Program-made: the position numbers and the translations under genes
Assembly (NCBI GenBank): GCA_934661005.1
Contig: CAKUIK010000002.1
Coordinates: 40,141-104,140 of the forward strand
Source of the DNA: an uncultured Slackia sp.
GTDB taxonomy: Bacteria > Actinomycetota > Coriobacteriia > Coriobacteriales > Eggerthellaceae
Direction: 5' to 3'
Length of the DNA stretch: 64,000 nucleotides
The notes under the pieces: model-generated
Seen by the model: only the letters and a program-made list of their open reading frames with translations
The model's database searches: none
Told to the model about the DNA's origin: nothing
Shown here: positions 51,038-58,996 of the stretch, piece after piece
How positions within the stretch are numbered: the first letter of the stretch is position 1
Layout: each line of letters starts with the position of its first letter

Positions 51038-52213
51038 ATGACCGACGTCAAAACCGAAACCCCCACCGTAGAGCTCACGCTCTCGCCGACGCTCGATTCC
51101 GCGGCGGTGCCCGCGCTCGCCAATACGGGCGAGACCGCTATGGCTGTCGCAAACGAGCCCGCCGAAGTGCCCGCGAAGCTCGACGACAGCATGCTGACCG
51201 ACGACGAGAAGAAGATGGTCGAGAGCTTCTCTCAGCAGATCAACGTGCGCGACACTGCGATGGTCTTGCAGTACGGTGCCGGCGCACAAAAGAAGATGGC
51301 CGATTTCAGCGATTCAGCGCTCGAGAGCGTGCGCACGAAAGATTTGGGCGAGGTCGGCGGGCTTCTCACCGACGCCGTGACCGAGCTGCGCAGCTTCGAC
51401 GCGACCGAAGAAAAGGGGCTGTTCGGCTTCTTCAAGAAGGGCGCCAACAAAATCGAGTCGATGCGCGCCCGCTACGACAAGGCCGAGGCCAACGTCGACA
51501 AAATCGTGAAGGCGCTGCAGGGCCACCAGATGACTCTCATGAAAGACGCCGCCACGCTCGACAAGATGTATGAGCTCAACCTCACTTACTTCAAAGAACT
51601 CACCATGTACATTCTTGCCGGCAAGAAAAAGCTCGCCGAAGTGCGCGAGGTGGAGCTGAAGAAACTCGTGGAGAAAGCGAAGGCCACGGGTCGCGCCGAA
51701 GACGCCCAAGCGGCGCAAGACCTCGACGCCATGTGCACGCGCTTCGAGAAGAAGCTCTCCGACCTCGACCTTACGCGCACCATCGCCATGCAAACCGCGC
51801 CGCAGATTCGCCTCGTGCAGAACAACGAGATTACGCTGGTCGAAAAAATCCAGACCACCATCGTGAACACCATTCCCCTGTGGAAGAGCCAAATGGTTCT
51901 CGCACTCGGCATCGCGAATTCGCAAGAAGCGGTGCGCGCACAAACCGCCGTCACCAACATGACGAACGATTTGCTGAAGAAGAATTCCGAGATGCTGCAC
52001 GCCTCCACCGTCGAAGTGGCAAAAGAGTCGGAGCGCGGCATCGTCGACATCGAGACGCTGAAGCAGACCAACGAGACGCTCATCAAGACGTTCGACGAGG
52101 TGCTGCAAATTCAAGCCGAAGGCCGCCAGAAGCGCGCCGAAGCAGAAGTGGAAATGCGCCGCATCGAAGCCGAGCTCAAGCAGAAGATGCTCGAAATTCC
52201 GCAGCTTCCTTAA
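51038..52213 (+). CDS. telA: TelA-family toxic anion resistance protein
   Basis: 391 residues, AAAGAAAGG upstream. Mostly helical with coiled coils: residues 50-90 (DDEKKMVESFSQQINVRD), GLFGFFKKGANKIESM, and a C-terminal KQTNETLIKTFDEVLQIQAEG followed by a Lys/Arg/Glu-rich segment. These are the conserved blocks of the TelA/KlaA family, linked to tellurite and antimicrobial stress. The mechanism is not known. It ends at a bidirectional terminator (52258-52291). Confidence 0.88.
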   Translation: MTDVKTETPTVELTLSPTLDSAAVPALANTGETAMAVANEPAEVPAKLDDSMLTDDEKKMVESFSQQINVRDTAMVLQYGAGAQKKMADFSDSALESVRTKDLGEVGGLLTDAVTELRSFDATEEKGLFGFFKKGANKIESMRARYDKAEANVDKIVKALQGHQMTLMKDAATLDKMYELNLTYFKELTMYILAGKKKLAEVREVELKKLVEKAKATGRAEDAQAAQDLDAMCTRFEKKLSDLDLTRTIAMQTAPQIRLVQNNEITLVEKIQTTIVNTIPLWKSQMVLALGIANSQEAVRAQTAVTNMTNDLLKKNSEMLHASTVEVAKESERGIVDIETLKQTNETLIKTFDEVLQIQAEGRQKRAEAEVEMRRIEAELKQKMLEIPQLP

Positions 52214-52257
52214 GCGCCCCACGCAATCGCATCACGTACCGCACGTTCGCATCGCAC

Positions 52258-52291
52258 GAAAAAGGCGCCGCCCCTCGGGACGGCGCCTTTG
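52258..52291. terminator. Bidirectional terminator between telA and hyuA
   Basis: AAAAAGGCGCCG-N10-CGGCGCCTTTGCTTT. The 7-bp GC stem has A-rich and T-rich flanks, so it can end both convergent transcripts. Confidence 0.88.
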
Positions 52292-52308
52292 CTTTGGCAA
52301 CGTATGGT

Positions 52309-53868
52309 TTAGAGAGCAGCGCTCAAATCGCCCGCAGCCTTCACCTTCACGCGGTTGGTGTGGCCTGGGTAATACTGCAGCGGAACATCCTCGGAATCGA
52401 TGATTTCGACGGTTTCGCGCACAGCGCCAGCCTCGACAGCAGCCTCGATTGCGGCAGCACGAGCAGCCTCGAGCGCCTGGTCGCGCGGGGTCACATCATA
52501 GTCGACGAGCGCCTCATAGGTGCCGCTTACCTTCGAGATGGCGGAGCCAATCGCGTTCGCGCATCCCGAGAACTCAGGCTTCACGCACGTCGCGGTACCG
52601 GCGAGGTCGGTCGGCAGAATGATGCAGCCGCCGCCAACGAGAATGGCGTCGATATCGTCGTTGGACACCTTCATCATATCGATGCCCTCTTCGACCATCT
52701 CGCGCATGGCGGCCATGGCCTTCTTGGCGAGCTCTTCGTCAATATGCGCGACCTTGCTCGCATCGCCCACTTCAGCCATGCCAAGGCGCACAGCGATGTC
52801 GGTAGCAGTAAGCGTGTCGCCGCCGAAGACAAGTGCCTTCTTGGTGATCTCGTAGCCCACGGAATCGGGGCCGACGGTCACGGTGCCATCTTCGCGCTCA
52901 CGAACGATGGAGCCGCCGCCCAAGCCAATGGAGATAACGTCAGGCATGCGGAAGTTGGTACGCACGCCACCGATGGTTACGGCAACACCGCTCTCGCGCG
53001 GGAAGCCAGCCTGCAGAACGCCCAGGTCAGTCGTGGTGCCGCCCACGTCAATGACAATGGCGTCGTCCATGCGGCTCAAATAGCTTGCGCCGCGAATGGA
53101 GTTCGTGGGACCGCACGCGATGGTGAGAATCGGGTAACGACGCGCGTGCTCGATGGTCATGAGCGTGCCGTCGTTCTGGGACAAATACACGTCGGCCTCG
53201 GTAATACCACGCTCGGCAAGGCTCTTCGCGAAGCCTTCAGTAAAGCGCTCGGCGACCAAGTGAAGCGCCGCGTTCAAGATGGTGGCGTTCTCGCGCTCGA
53301 CCAAGCCCATGGAGCCAATCTCGCTCGAAATGGAAATGCGCACGTCGTCGCCAAGCACCTCGCGGGCAATAGCGGCGGCGGCGAGCTCGTCGTCGTTGCG
53401 CACGCCGGCGAACACGCAGCTAATGGCGACCGAGTCGACCTTGCCCTTCACGCCCTCGAAAAACGCGCGGCACGCAGCCTCGTCGAAATCGGCCAAACGC
53501 TTGCCGTCGAACTCAAAGCCGCCGCCGATGATGGCGGTATCCACGGCAACTGCGGCAATATCGTCGGACCAGTCGACCATGGGAGGAATGCCCACGGAAG
53601 CAGGCGCGCCAATACGCAGAATGGCGATGGGAGCCAAGCCCTTGCGCTCCACGATAGCGTTCGTGCACTGCGTGGTGCCGAGCATGGCCTGCTTAATAAG
53701 CTTGCGATCGATGTCCGCCTGGTCGAGCACGGCGTCAACCGCGCCCATGATACCCTCGTAAATGTCGCCCGAAGTGGGGTTTTTCACCGCAGCGACAACC
53801 TTCAGGTTCTCGTCGATCAAAACGGCGTCGGTGTTGGTGCCGCCGACATCAATGCCAAGTTTGTACAT
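52309..53868 (-). CDS. Hydantoinase/oxoprolinase (HyuA) family protein
   Basis: 519 residues with GAGGAGAT directly before the ATG. HyuA-type proteins use ATP to open hydantoin or oxoproline-like rings. The ASKHA fold shows GIDVGGTNTDAVLID near the start, LGTTQCTNAIVERKG, DVGGTTTDLGVLQ (about 255-270) and GLGGGSIVRE. It lacks the HyuB-like C-terminal part of 5-oxoprolinases. Last gene of the permease-DUF917-DUF917-HyuA set, separated from DUF917 by 369 bp containing hairpin elements B and C. Confidence 0.88.
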   Translation of the reverse strand: MYKLGIDVGGTNTDAVLIDENLKVVAAVKNPTSGDIYEGIMGAVDAVLDQADIDRKLIKQAMLGTTQCTNAIVERKGLAPIAILRIGAPASVGIPPMVDWSDDIAAVAVDTAIIGGGFEFDGKRLADFDEAACRAFFEGVKGKVDSVAISCVFAGVRNDDELAAAAIAREVLGDDVRISISSEIGSMGLVERENATILNAALHLVAERFTEGFAKSLAERGITEADVYLSQNDGTLMTIEHARRYPILTIACGPTNSIRGASYLSRMDDAIVIDVGGTTTDLGVLQAGFPRESGVAVTIGGVRTNFRMPDVISIGLGGGSIVREREDGTVTVGPDSVGYEITKKALVFGGDTLTATDIAVRLGMAEVGDASKVAHIDEELAKKAMAAMREMVEEGIDMMKVSNDDIDAILVGGGCIILPTDLAGTATCVKPEFSGCANAIGSAISKVSGTYEALVDYDVTPRDQALEAARAAAIEAAVEAGAVRETVEIIDSEDVPLQYYPGHTNRVKVKAAGDLSAAL

Positions 53869-53912
53869 ATCTCCTCAACTTTCTTCAAGTTGCATTCAAC
53901 GTTGCCGCCCGA

Positions 53913-54059
53913 CCGCCTCTCGCGCCGCGCCTGTTCGCGAAGCGCGGAGCTCCTACCGCTCGCTTTGCTCGCTATGCGTCGCTCCTCGCATTTCCAACTC
54001 TAGAAAAAGGAAGTTTGAGAAATGCGAAGCTTCGAAAACAGGCGCGGCGCGAGAGGCGG
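53913..54059. repeat. Hairpin element B of the ~147-bp family
   Basis: Outer arms 53913-53935 and 54037-54059 are a perfect 23-bp inverted repeat, extended past two mismatches by CGAAGC. The inner stem CGCATTTC (53987-53994) pairs with GAAATGCG (54019-54026) around TCTAGAAAAAGG. The shared 28-base core is at 53952-53979. The arm sequence has nothing in common with that of element A. Confidence 0.82.
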
Positions 54060-54080
54060 CCTACGGACAATGAACATGCA

Positions 54081-54225
54081 GCGTATTCGGTGGTGAGGGT
54101 GGAGCAAAACTTCGTTTTTCTCACTCTTCTTTATTCGAAAACTGAGAAAACGAGGCGCAACGCATAGCGAGCAAAGCGAGCGGTAGGCGCGCCGCGTTTT
54201 GCGGAACCCTCGACATCGAATACGC
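54081..54225. repeat. Hairpin element C of the ~147-bp family (inverted orientation)
   Basis: Outer arms 54081-54114 and 54192-54225 pair through GCGTATTCG, TG, GAGGGT and GCAAAAC blocks with several mismatches, so this copy looks older. The inner stem is CGTTTTCTCA / TGAGAAAAACG. The 28-base core (54160-54187, on the minus strand) is identical to that of element B. Confidence 0.8.
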
Positions 54226-54237
54226 GAACGGGATTCG

Positions 54238-55326
54238 CTACCCCTTACATCTCTCTTCGACAGGGACGTAATCGGTATCGAGACCAAAGTAACGCGGCCC
54301 CACCAGTTCGATGCCCTTCTCGGTGCGCCACAGGTGGTAGCACGGAAGGCCAACGGCCAGCACTCGCTTGCCGTACTTCAACGCGTCGGTAGGCACGGGC
54401 GTGAACGTCTCGGTGTCGACCAGGCAAATAAGGTCGGGGGTCGTGGCGAGGATTTCGCCGTTCACCGTTGCGCACAGGTTCTCGTTCTGGAAGTCGATTT
54501 CCGCATGGCCGCCCTTGTCTTCGCCAATGCCCTCGAGCACGACCTTGCCAAAGTTGAAGCCGCCGCGGGTCTCGCGCAGCACGTCGGCGATTTTGCCCTT
54601 GAACAGGCGGAAACCGCCCGTGTAGTCGAAGAAATATTCTTCAGGCGTCATATTCTCGGGGCAGTTTTTAATGCCGCGAATCGCGCGTCCCAGCTCCTGG
54701 CTGCGCGTGACGATGCCGCGCACGCCGAACTCGCGCACTTGCGAAGCCGTCATGACGTATTCAGTAGACACTACGCTGCCACCGCATGCGGTGCAGCCGG
54801 CACGGCAGATGTTCTCGACCCACTTGTTGTTGATGGTCTCCATAAGGCCCATGTTGCCCTTTTCATCGATGAAGAGCATGGGGCTTGCCGACACACCGCC
54901 AATGGTGAACGTGACCATTTGGATTTCGGGGAACGCGCGGCCCATGCCGTCGACGTCGACCATGGGGAGGCCCAGACGCGCTGCCGCGGCGATGGGCAGC
55001 ATGGAGTTCACGCCGCCAGCCTCGATGGGCATGATGGCCGTGATCTTCTTGCCGTAATAGGAGCCCACCATGTCGATGAGCTTGGTGAATTCGTTAGAGC
55101 CCACGCCCTTCTCGGTGAGAATCGTCGGGGCGCCCACGCTTGCCACAGGCACGACGATGTCGTCGTCGGAAAGCTCGTCGACGTCAATGAGCGACACCTC
55201 GCCGCATTCCTTCACGGCGCCAATGGCGAGGAGCTTGCCAATATAGGGGTCACCGCCGCCGCCCGCTCCAAGAAGCGCTGCGCCCAGGGCGATGTCTTCG
55301 ATATCGGAAATGCCGATCTTACGCAT
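54238..55326 (-). CDS. DUF917-family protein, copy 2
   Basis: 362 residues. DUF917 proteins are regularly neighbours of HyuA/oxoprolinase and NCS1 permeases but their activity is unestablished. MRKIGISDIEDIALGAALLGAGGGGDPYIGK matches the next gene at its N-terminus in short blocks (MRKIGI; DIALG; GSGGGGDPY-like), and both keep the CGG-VS/T, MLGR-like and GIGEDKGG segments. A tandem duplicate that has diverged. Its start overlaps the upstream copy by 8 bp. Confidence 0.9.
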   Translation of the reverse strand: MRKIGISDIEDIALGAALLGAGGGGDPYIGKLLAIGAVKECGEVSLIDVDELSDDDIVVPVASVGAPTILTEKGVGSNEFTKLIDMVGSYYGKKITAIMPIEAGGVNSMLPIAAAARLGLPMVDVDGMGRAFPEIQMVTFTIGGVSASPMLFIDEKGNMGLMETINNKWVENICRAGCTACGGSVVSTEYVMTASQVREFGVRGIVTRSQELGRAIRGIKNCPENMTPEEYFFDYTGGFRLFKGKIADVLRETRGGFNFGKVVLEGIGEDKGGHAEIDFQNENLCATVNGEILATTPDLICLVDTETFTPVPTDALKYGKRVLAVGLPCYHLWRTEKGIELVGPRYFGLDTDYVPVEERCKG

Positions 55327-56425
55327 GGCTCGCCTCCTTCGCGAATTCGGCGTAGCGCTCCTCGATGGGGCGATACTCCACGTCTTTCAAGCCGAACCAC
55401 GCGGGACCAGCGAGTTCCAGGCCGCGCGGCGTGCGCCATGCGGCGTCGCACGGCAGGCCCACGACGAGGGCTCGCTTGCCGTACTTCAGGTTTTCCGTGG
55501 TAATAGGCACGAACGTTTCGGAATCGACCAGGCAAATAAGATCGGGCACCGTGGCCACGATTTCGCCGTCGACCTCGGCGTAGATGTTCTCGTTTTGGAA
55601 CTCGACCACGGCCTTCTTGCCCTTGTCTTCGCCAATGCCCTCAAGCGTTACGCGGCCGAAGTTGAAGCCGTCGCGCGTCTCACGCAGCACGTCGGTGATT
55701 TTGCCCTTGAAGAAGCGGAAGGCGCCGCTTTCGCTCAGGAAGAACTGCTCGGGATTGTCGGCATCGGTCGCCGTGCGAATGATGCGGCCGAGCTTCTGGG
55801 CGTAATCGACCGTGCCAACGACGACGCTCGTCTTCATCTTCTCGCCGCTCATGGGCGATGCGAGCGTAGTCACCTGACCGCCGCATGCGGTGGTGATTTC
55901 GCGGCCGATTTCCTCGGTCCAGTCGTTGTTGATGGTCGTGAGCACCGTGCAGTTGCCCTTCTCATCGGCGATGATGAAGGGATTGGTGGACACGCCGTTC
56001 AGCGTGAACGTGTCTTGCTGGATGCCCGGAAACGCGCGGCCCATGCCGTCGGCGTTAATGAGCGGCAGGCCCGCTCGGGCGGCCGCGGAAATGGGCACCA
56101 TGGAATTCATGCCGCCCGCCTCGGAAAGCAAAAACGCGTCGAGCTTGCGGCCCAGCATGCGCTCCATCATGGCGCGGACCTTGGGATATTCGATTCCGTT
56201 CGTGCCCTTCTCAAGCGACACGCTCGGCGCGCCGACGCCACAAATGGGCGCAACCGTCCAGGTGTCGGGCACTTCGTCGATATCAAGCAGTTCGACCGGG
56301 CCGTATTTCTTCACGGCCGCGATAGCCTCCAAACGGCCCATGTATGGGTCGCCGCCGCCACCCGAACCTAAAAGCGATGAGCCAAGCGCGATGTCGTCGA
56401 TATCTTCGATTCCGATTTTCCTCAC
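55319..56425 (-). CDS. DUF917-family protein, copy 1
   Basis: 368 residues, ATG 56425 with AAGGGGGCTCGCG upstream. Paralogous to copy 2 over its whole length: same MRKIGIEDIDDIALGSS start, GGGGDPYMG loop, LINADGMGRAFP, ACGGQV and the GIGEDKGKKAVVEFQNEN region. Perhaps the two copies form a heteromer. The leader between the permease and this gene holds four hairpins (56447-56549). Confidence 0.9.
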   Translation of the reverse strand: MRKIGIEDIDDIALGSSLLGSGGGGDPYMGRLEAIAAVKKYGPVELLDIDEVPDTWTVAPICGVGAPSVSLEKGTNGIEYPKVRAMMERMLGRKLDAFLLSEAGGMNSMVPISAAARAGLPLINADGMGRAFPGIQQDTFTLNGVSTNPFIIADEKGNCTVLTTINNDWTEEIGREITTACGGQVTTLASPMSGEKMKTSVVVGTVDYAQKLGRIIRTATDADNPEQFFLSESGAFRFFKGKITDVLRETRDGFNFGRVTLEGIGEDKGKKAVVEFQNENIYAEVDGEIVATVPDLICLVDSETFVPITTENLKYGKRALVVGLPCDAAWRTPRGLELAGPAWFGLKDVEYRPIEERYAEFAKEASHA

Positions 56426-56446
56426 GCGAGCCCCCTTCCTAGCTCA

Positions 56447-56549
56447 GCCCCACCGCATGCGCGATGGGGCACATCGCGGCATAAGCCGCATACCTTCAGG
56501 CGCCCTTGCGGGCGCCCCAATTAAAGCAAAGCCGCCCTTGCGAGCGGCC
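56447..56549 (-). repeat. Cluster of four small hairpins between permease and DUF917
   Basis: GCCCCA...TGGGGC (56447-56470), GCGGC-ATAA-GCCGC (56476-56489), GGCGCCC-TTGC-GGGCGCC (56499-56516) and GCCGC...GCGGC (56531-56548). On the minus strand the one nearest the permease stop is followed by TTTGCTTTAATT, so it may be a partial terminator that lowers expression of the downstream genes. Confidence 0.6.
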
Positions 56550-56574
56550 TTAAGCGCAATAGCTTCAGACTACC

Positions 56575-57930
56575 CTATTCCGCTGATTTCTTCGTGAAAA
56601 GCACGATAGAACCGTCAAATGCGGGCAGCTTCATGGCCTTGTAGATAACCACGTACAGAATCATCGAGACGACGATGCCGTTCACAGGGCCAATAAACAA
56701 CGGGTAATCGAGCATTTCGAGGGGCGTGCCCACGAACGTGCCGCCCGTCACCATGGCAAACACGGCGCCAACCACAAAGCTCACCACGCCCGGCACCGAG
56801 ATGCCCTCGAGAGGCTTGAAGTTCTCGGGGCGGCCTTTGCGAACGATGAAGTAGTCGGCGATCATGGTGCCGGCGAGCGCGGGAACCATTGCCGAGAGGA
56901 ACGTGAGGAACGTGGTGAAGTAATCCATGATGCCCACAGCAGCGGCGACGAGACCGACGATGCCTGCGATCATCGTGGTGACCTTGTACGACTCCTCGCC
57001 CTTGCCCGCCATGGCAGTAAACGCCAAGCCGGCAGAATAGGCGTTGCCGACATTAACGGCCCAGGTGGAGGCCACGATGGCGACTACGGAGATAAGCGCC
57101 AGGCCCATGCTCGAAAGCACGAGCGTGATGTCGCCGCCCGAATCGGGAACGGCAATGGCGAGCACGGCGCCCATCATGAGCACGAGAATGTTCACCGGCC
57201 ACACGCCGACGACGCTCGAAACCACGGCGGCCTTGCGGTCTTTCGCGTAGCGCGTGAAGTCGCCCACGCCAGCGCCGCCCACAGCAAACAGGCCGACCGA
57301 GATGCTAATGCCCGCAGCCAGGCCCATGCCCTCGACGGGCACATAATTGAAAATGGAATCGGTACCGGTGCCAGCGATGGAAATGCCCAGGCCGTACACG
57401 CAAATGACGAACAGGAGCACAGCGGAAACCGTGTTCACCCACTTCACGCCATCGAAGCCGTAAATCGCCGACGCAAGCATAAGCGCACCGAGCACCACAG
57501 CCGAAATCCATACGGGAATCTCGAAGCCGGTAAGGTCGGCGAAAGCGACCGAGAACGACGCGCCGCACACAGCCGCCTGCACGCCGAACCAACCCACGAG
57601 CGACACGCCCATGATGAAGCCGACGATGTAGCGACCGCCCTTCTTGCCGAGCGCCGCCGTGGAAAGGGGCGCCGTAGGAAGTCCCACATCGGCCGACTCC
57701 ATGGCCACGAAGCTCATGTAGGCGACGATAATGCCGAAGCCGATAAACGCAGCCAGGAAACTATCGAACAGCGTGAGGCCCGCGCCGAGCGCGGCACCAG
57801 TAATAAGCGTAGAGACGTTGAAACCGTTGCCAATCCAAATGCGAGCGATTGACCACCAACCCTGACGCTCCGATTCCGAAACGTACAGGCCCTCGGTTTC
57901 AAAGCTCATGGCTTCTTGTTCAGAAGACAT
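56575..57930 (-). CDS. NCS1-family cytosine/purine/hydantoin permease
   Basis: 451 residues, ATG 57930 with AGAAGGA. About twelve helices; the first is typical of NCS1 (IARIWIGNGFNVSTLITGAALGAGL), with STAALGKKGGRYIVGFI and VGDFTRYAKDRKAAV further on. These import cytosine, allantoin, hydantoins or uracil by proton or sodium coupling. Heading the DUF917-HyuA genes, it probably imports the ring compound they process; the exact substrate is unknown. A 17-bp palindrome lies 107 bp upstream. Confidence 0.92.
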   Translation of the reverse strand: MSSEQEAMSFETEGLYVSESERQGWWSIARIWIGNGFNVSTLITGAALGAGLTLFDSFLAAFIGFGIIVAYMSFVAMESADVGLPTAPLSTAALGKKGGRYIVGFIMGVSLVGWFGVQAAVCGASFSVAFADLTGFEIPVWISAVVLGALMLASAIYGFDGVKWVNTVSAVLLFVICVYGLGISIAGTGTDSIFNYVPVEGMGLAAGISISVGLFAVGGAGVGDFTRYAKDRKAAVVSSVVGVWPVNILVLMMGAVLAIAVPDSGGDITLVLSSMGLALISVVAIVASTWAVNVGNAYSAGLAFTAMAGKGEESYKVTTMIAGIVGLVAAAVGIMDYFTTFLTFLSAMVPALAGTMIADYFIVRKGRPENFKPLEGISVPGVVSFVVGAVFAMVTGGTFVGTPLEMLDYPLFIGPVNGIVVSMILYVVIYKAMKLPAFDGSIVLFTKKSAE

Positions 57931-58036
57931 GGGTGATTCCTTCTTTCCATACGGGGCAATAATTTGCGGAGTTTAGCACACTAAAGCGCGAATGTGCGGC
58001 AGAAGGTCAGCCATGGCTTCATATTCAAAGAAATGC

Positions 58037-58053
58037 ATATTTGAGACAAATAT
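58037..58053. promoter_or_regulatory. 17-bp palindrome upstream of the NCS1 permease operon
   Basis: ATATTTG-AGA-CAAATAT: perfect 7-bp arms with a 3-base centre, in an AT-rich stretch between ecfS and the permease. A candidate operator for the hydantoin-type operon; no regulator gene is adjacent. Confidence 0.5.
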
Positions 58054-58102
58054 TCAGTCAGGCATTCAAGCGCAGCCTCGGCGGCATCGGAAAACTGCCG
58101 TT

Positions 58103-58996
58103 TTAGGCCAGGCCGAATTTCCGGCGAACGCGTTCAAGCTTGCGAAGCCACGGCCCGTAGAGGGCAAGCAGAAACACGACCGTGGCCACGCCGTGCACGA
58201 TATCGAAAGGCAGAGCGGTCGCATACACCGCTAAGATGCCCGCCCATCCCGATGCCTGAGCGTGAAAGAAGCTTAAGATACTCCATGCGTTCAGAATGAA
58301 GCCGTACCCGAGGCAAGCCAAGAAACCGTATGCGTACACGATGGCGAGATGCGCATCGATCAGGCGGCGAGTGGCCCAGGCGCGATCTTCCTCCCCGTCA
58401 TGCACTCGATGTGGCAACGCGACAGCACCCTCGATTTCTCCATCGGGCATTGCGTGGCACGCGGCAGCGCGCGGCGCGCCAGACGATTCCTCGCCACAAA
58501 CCAGGCGAGAGGCTTTCTCCCCTGGCACCTTTCGTTTTGCAGGCGCCATCGCAAGCAATCCGGCTCCATAGCCAACCAAGCCCCAGGCATACATTTGCCA
58601 CGGCGTCCAAGGGCCTTGGCCGAAGAAGAAATTCGAAGCAAGCGCCGCCAGGGCTCCCACCATGAAGCCGCTTTTACGCCCGAATGCGACGCCGGCGATA
58701 ATCGCGATGGCGCTCACCGGCTTGAAATCGGGAATGGGCGCGAACAGAATGCGGCCCGCTGCAGCAAGAGCAGCCAGCACCACCGTGGGCATGATGTCGC
58801 GCAAACGCGGCCGCGACGCCTCATAGCTCGCGAAAAAGACGCCTATGCTCGCAAGCACCACGACAAGCGTGAGCAGGGCGGTCTGCTCAAAATTCGCGAT
58901 GGCACAGACTGCCAGAACTGCGGGCGTGGCAACGATGGCGACGATTTCGGCCGCGATGCGAACCGAGGCACTGGCACCGTGGTTCACCGTGCTCAT
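58103..58996 (-). CDS. ECF transporter S component (substrate-binding membrane subunit)
   Basis: 297 residues. Six or more helices. The block GRILFAPIPDFKPVSAIAII, AGVAFGRKSGFMVGALAALASNF and FFGQGPWTPWQMYAWGLVGYGAGLL is that of S components of predicted B12-regulated ECF systems. A polar insert (about 155-215) separates the last helices. It shares one base with the ecfA stop (TAATG). With the T and fused A subunits upstream it forms a complete dedicated transporter. The ligand is probably a corrinoid or benzimidazole; this is inferred. Confidence 0.85.
   Translation of the reverse strand: MSTVNHGASASVRIAAEIVAIVATPAVLAVCAIANFEQTALLTLVVVLASIGVFFASYEASRPRLRDIMPTVVLAALAAAGRILFAPIPDFKPVSAIAIIAGVAFGRKSGFMVGALAALASNFFFGQGPWTPWQMYAWGLVGYGAGLLAMAPAKRKVPGEKASRLVCGEESSGAPRAAACHAMPDGEIEGAVALPHRVHDGEEDRAWATRRLIDAHLAIVYAYGFLACLGYGFILNAWSILSFFHAQASGWAGILAVYATALPFDIVHGVATVVFLLALYGPWLRKLERVRRKFGLA

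Larger units (their letters stand above)
53869..54237. other. Insertion-like gap within the hydantoin-type operon
   Basis: This 369-bp gap between DUF917 and hyuA is filled mostly by hairpin elements B and C in opposite orientation, 21 bp apart. The other operon joints are overlaps or short, so the elements probably arrived later. Confidence 0.6.
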
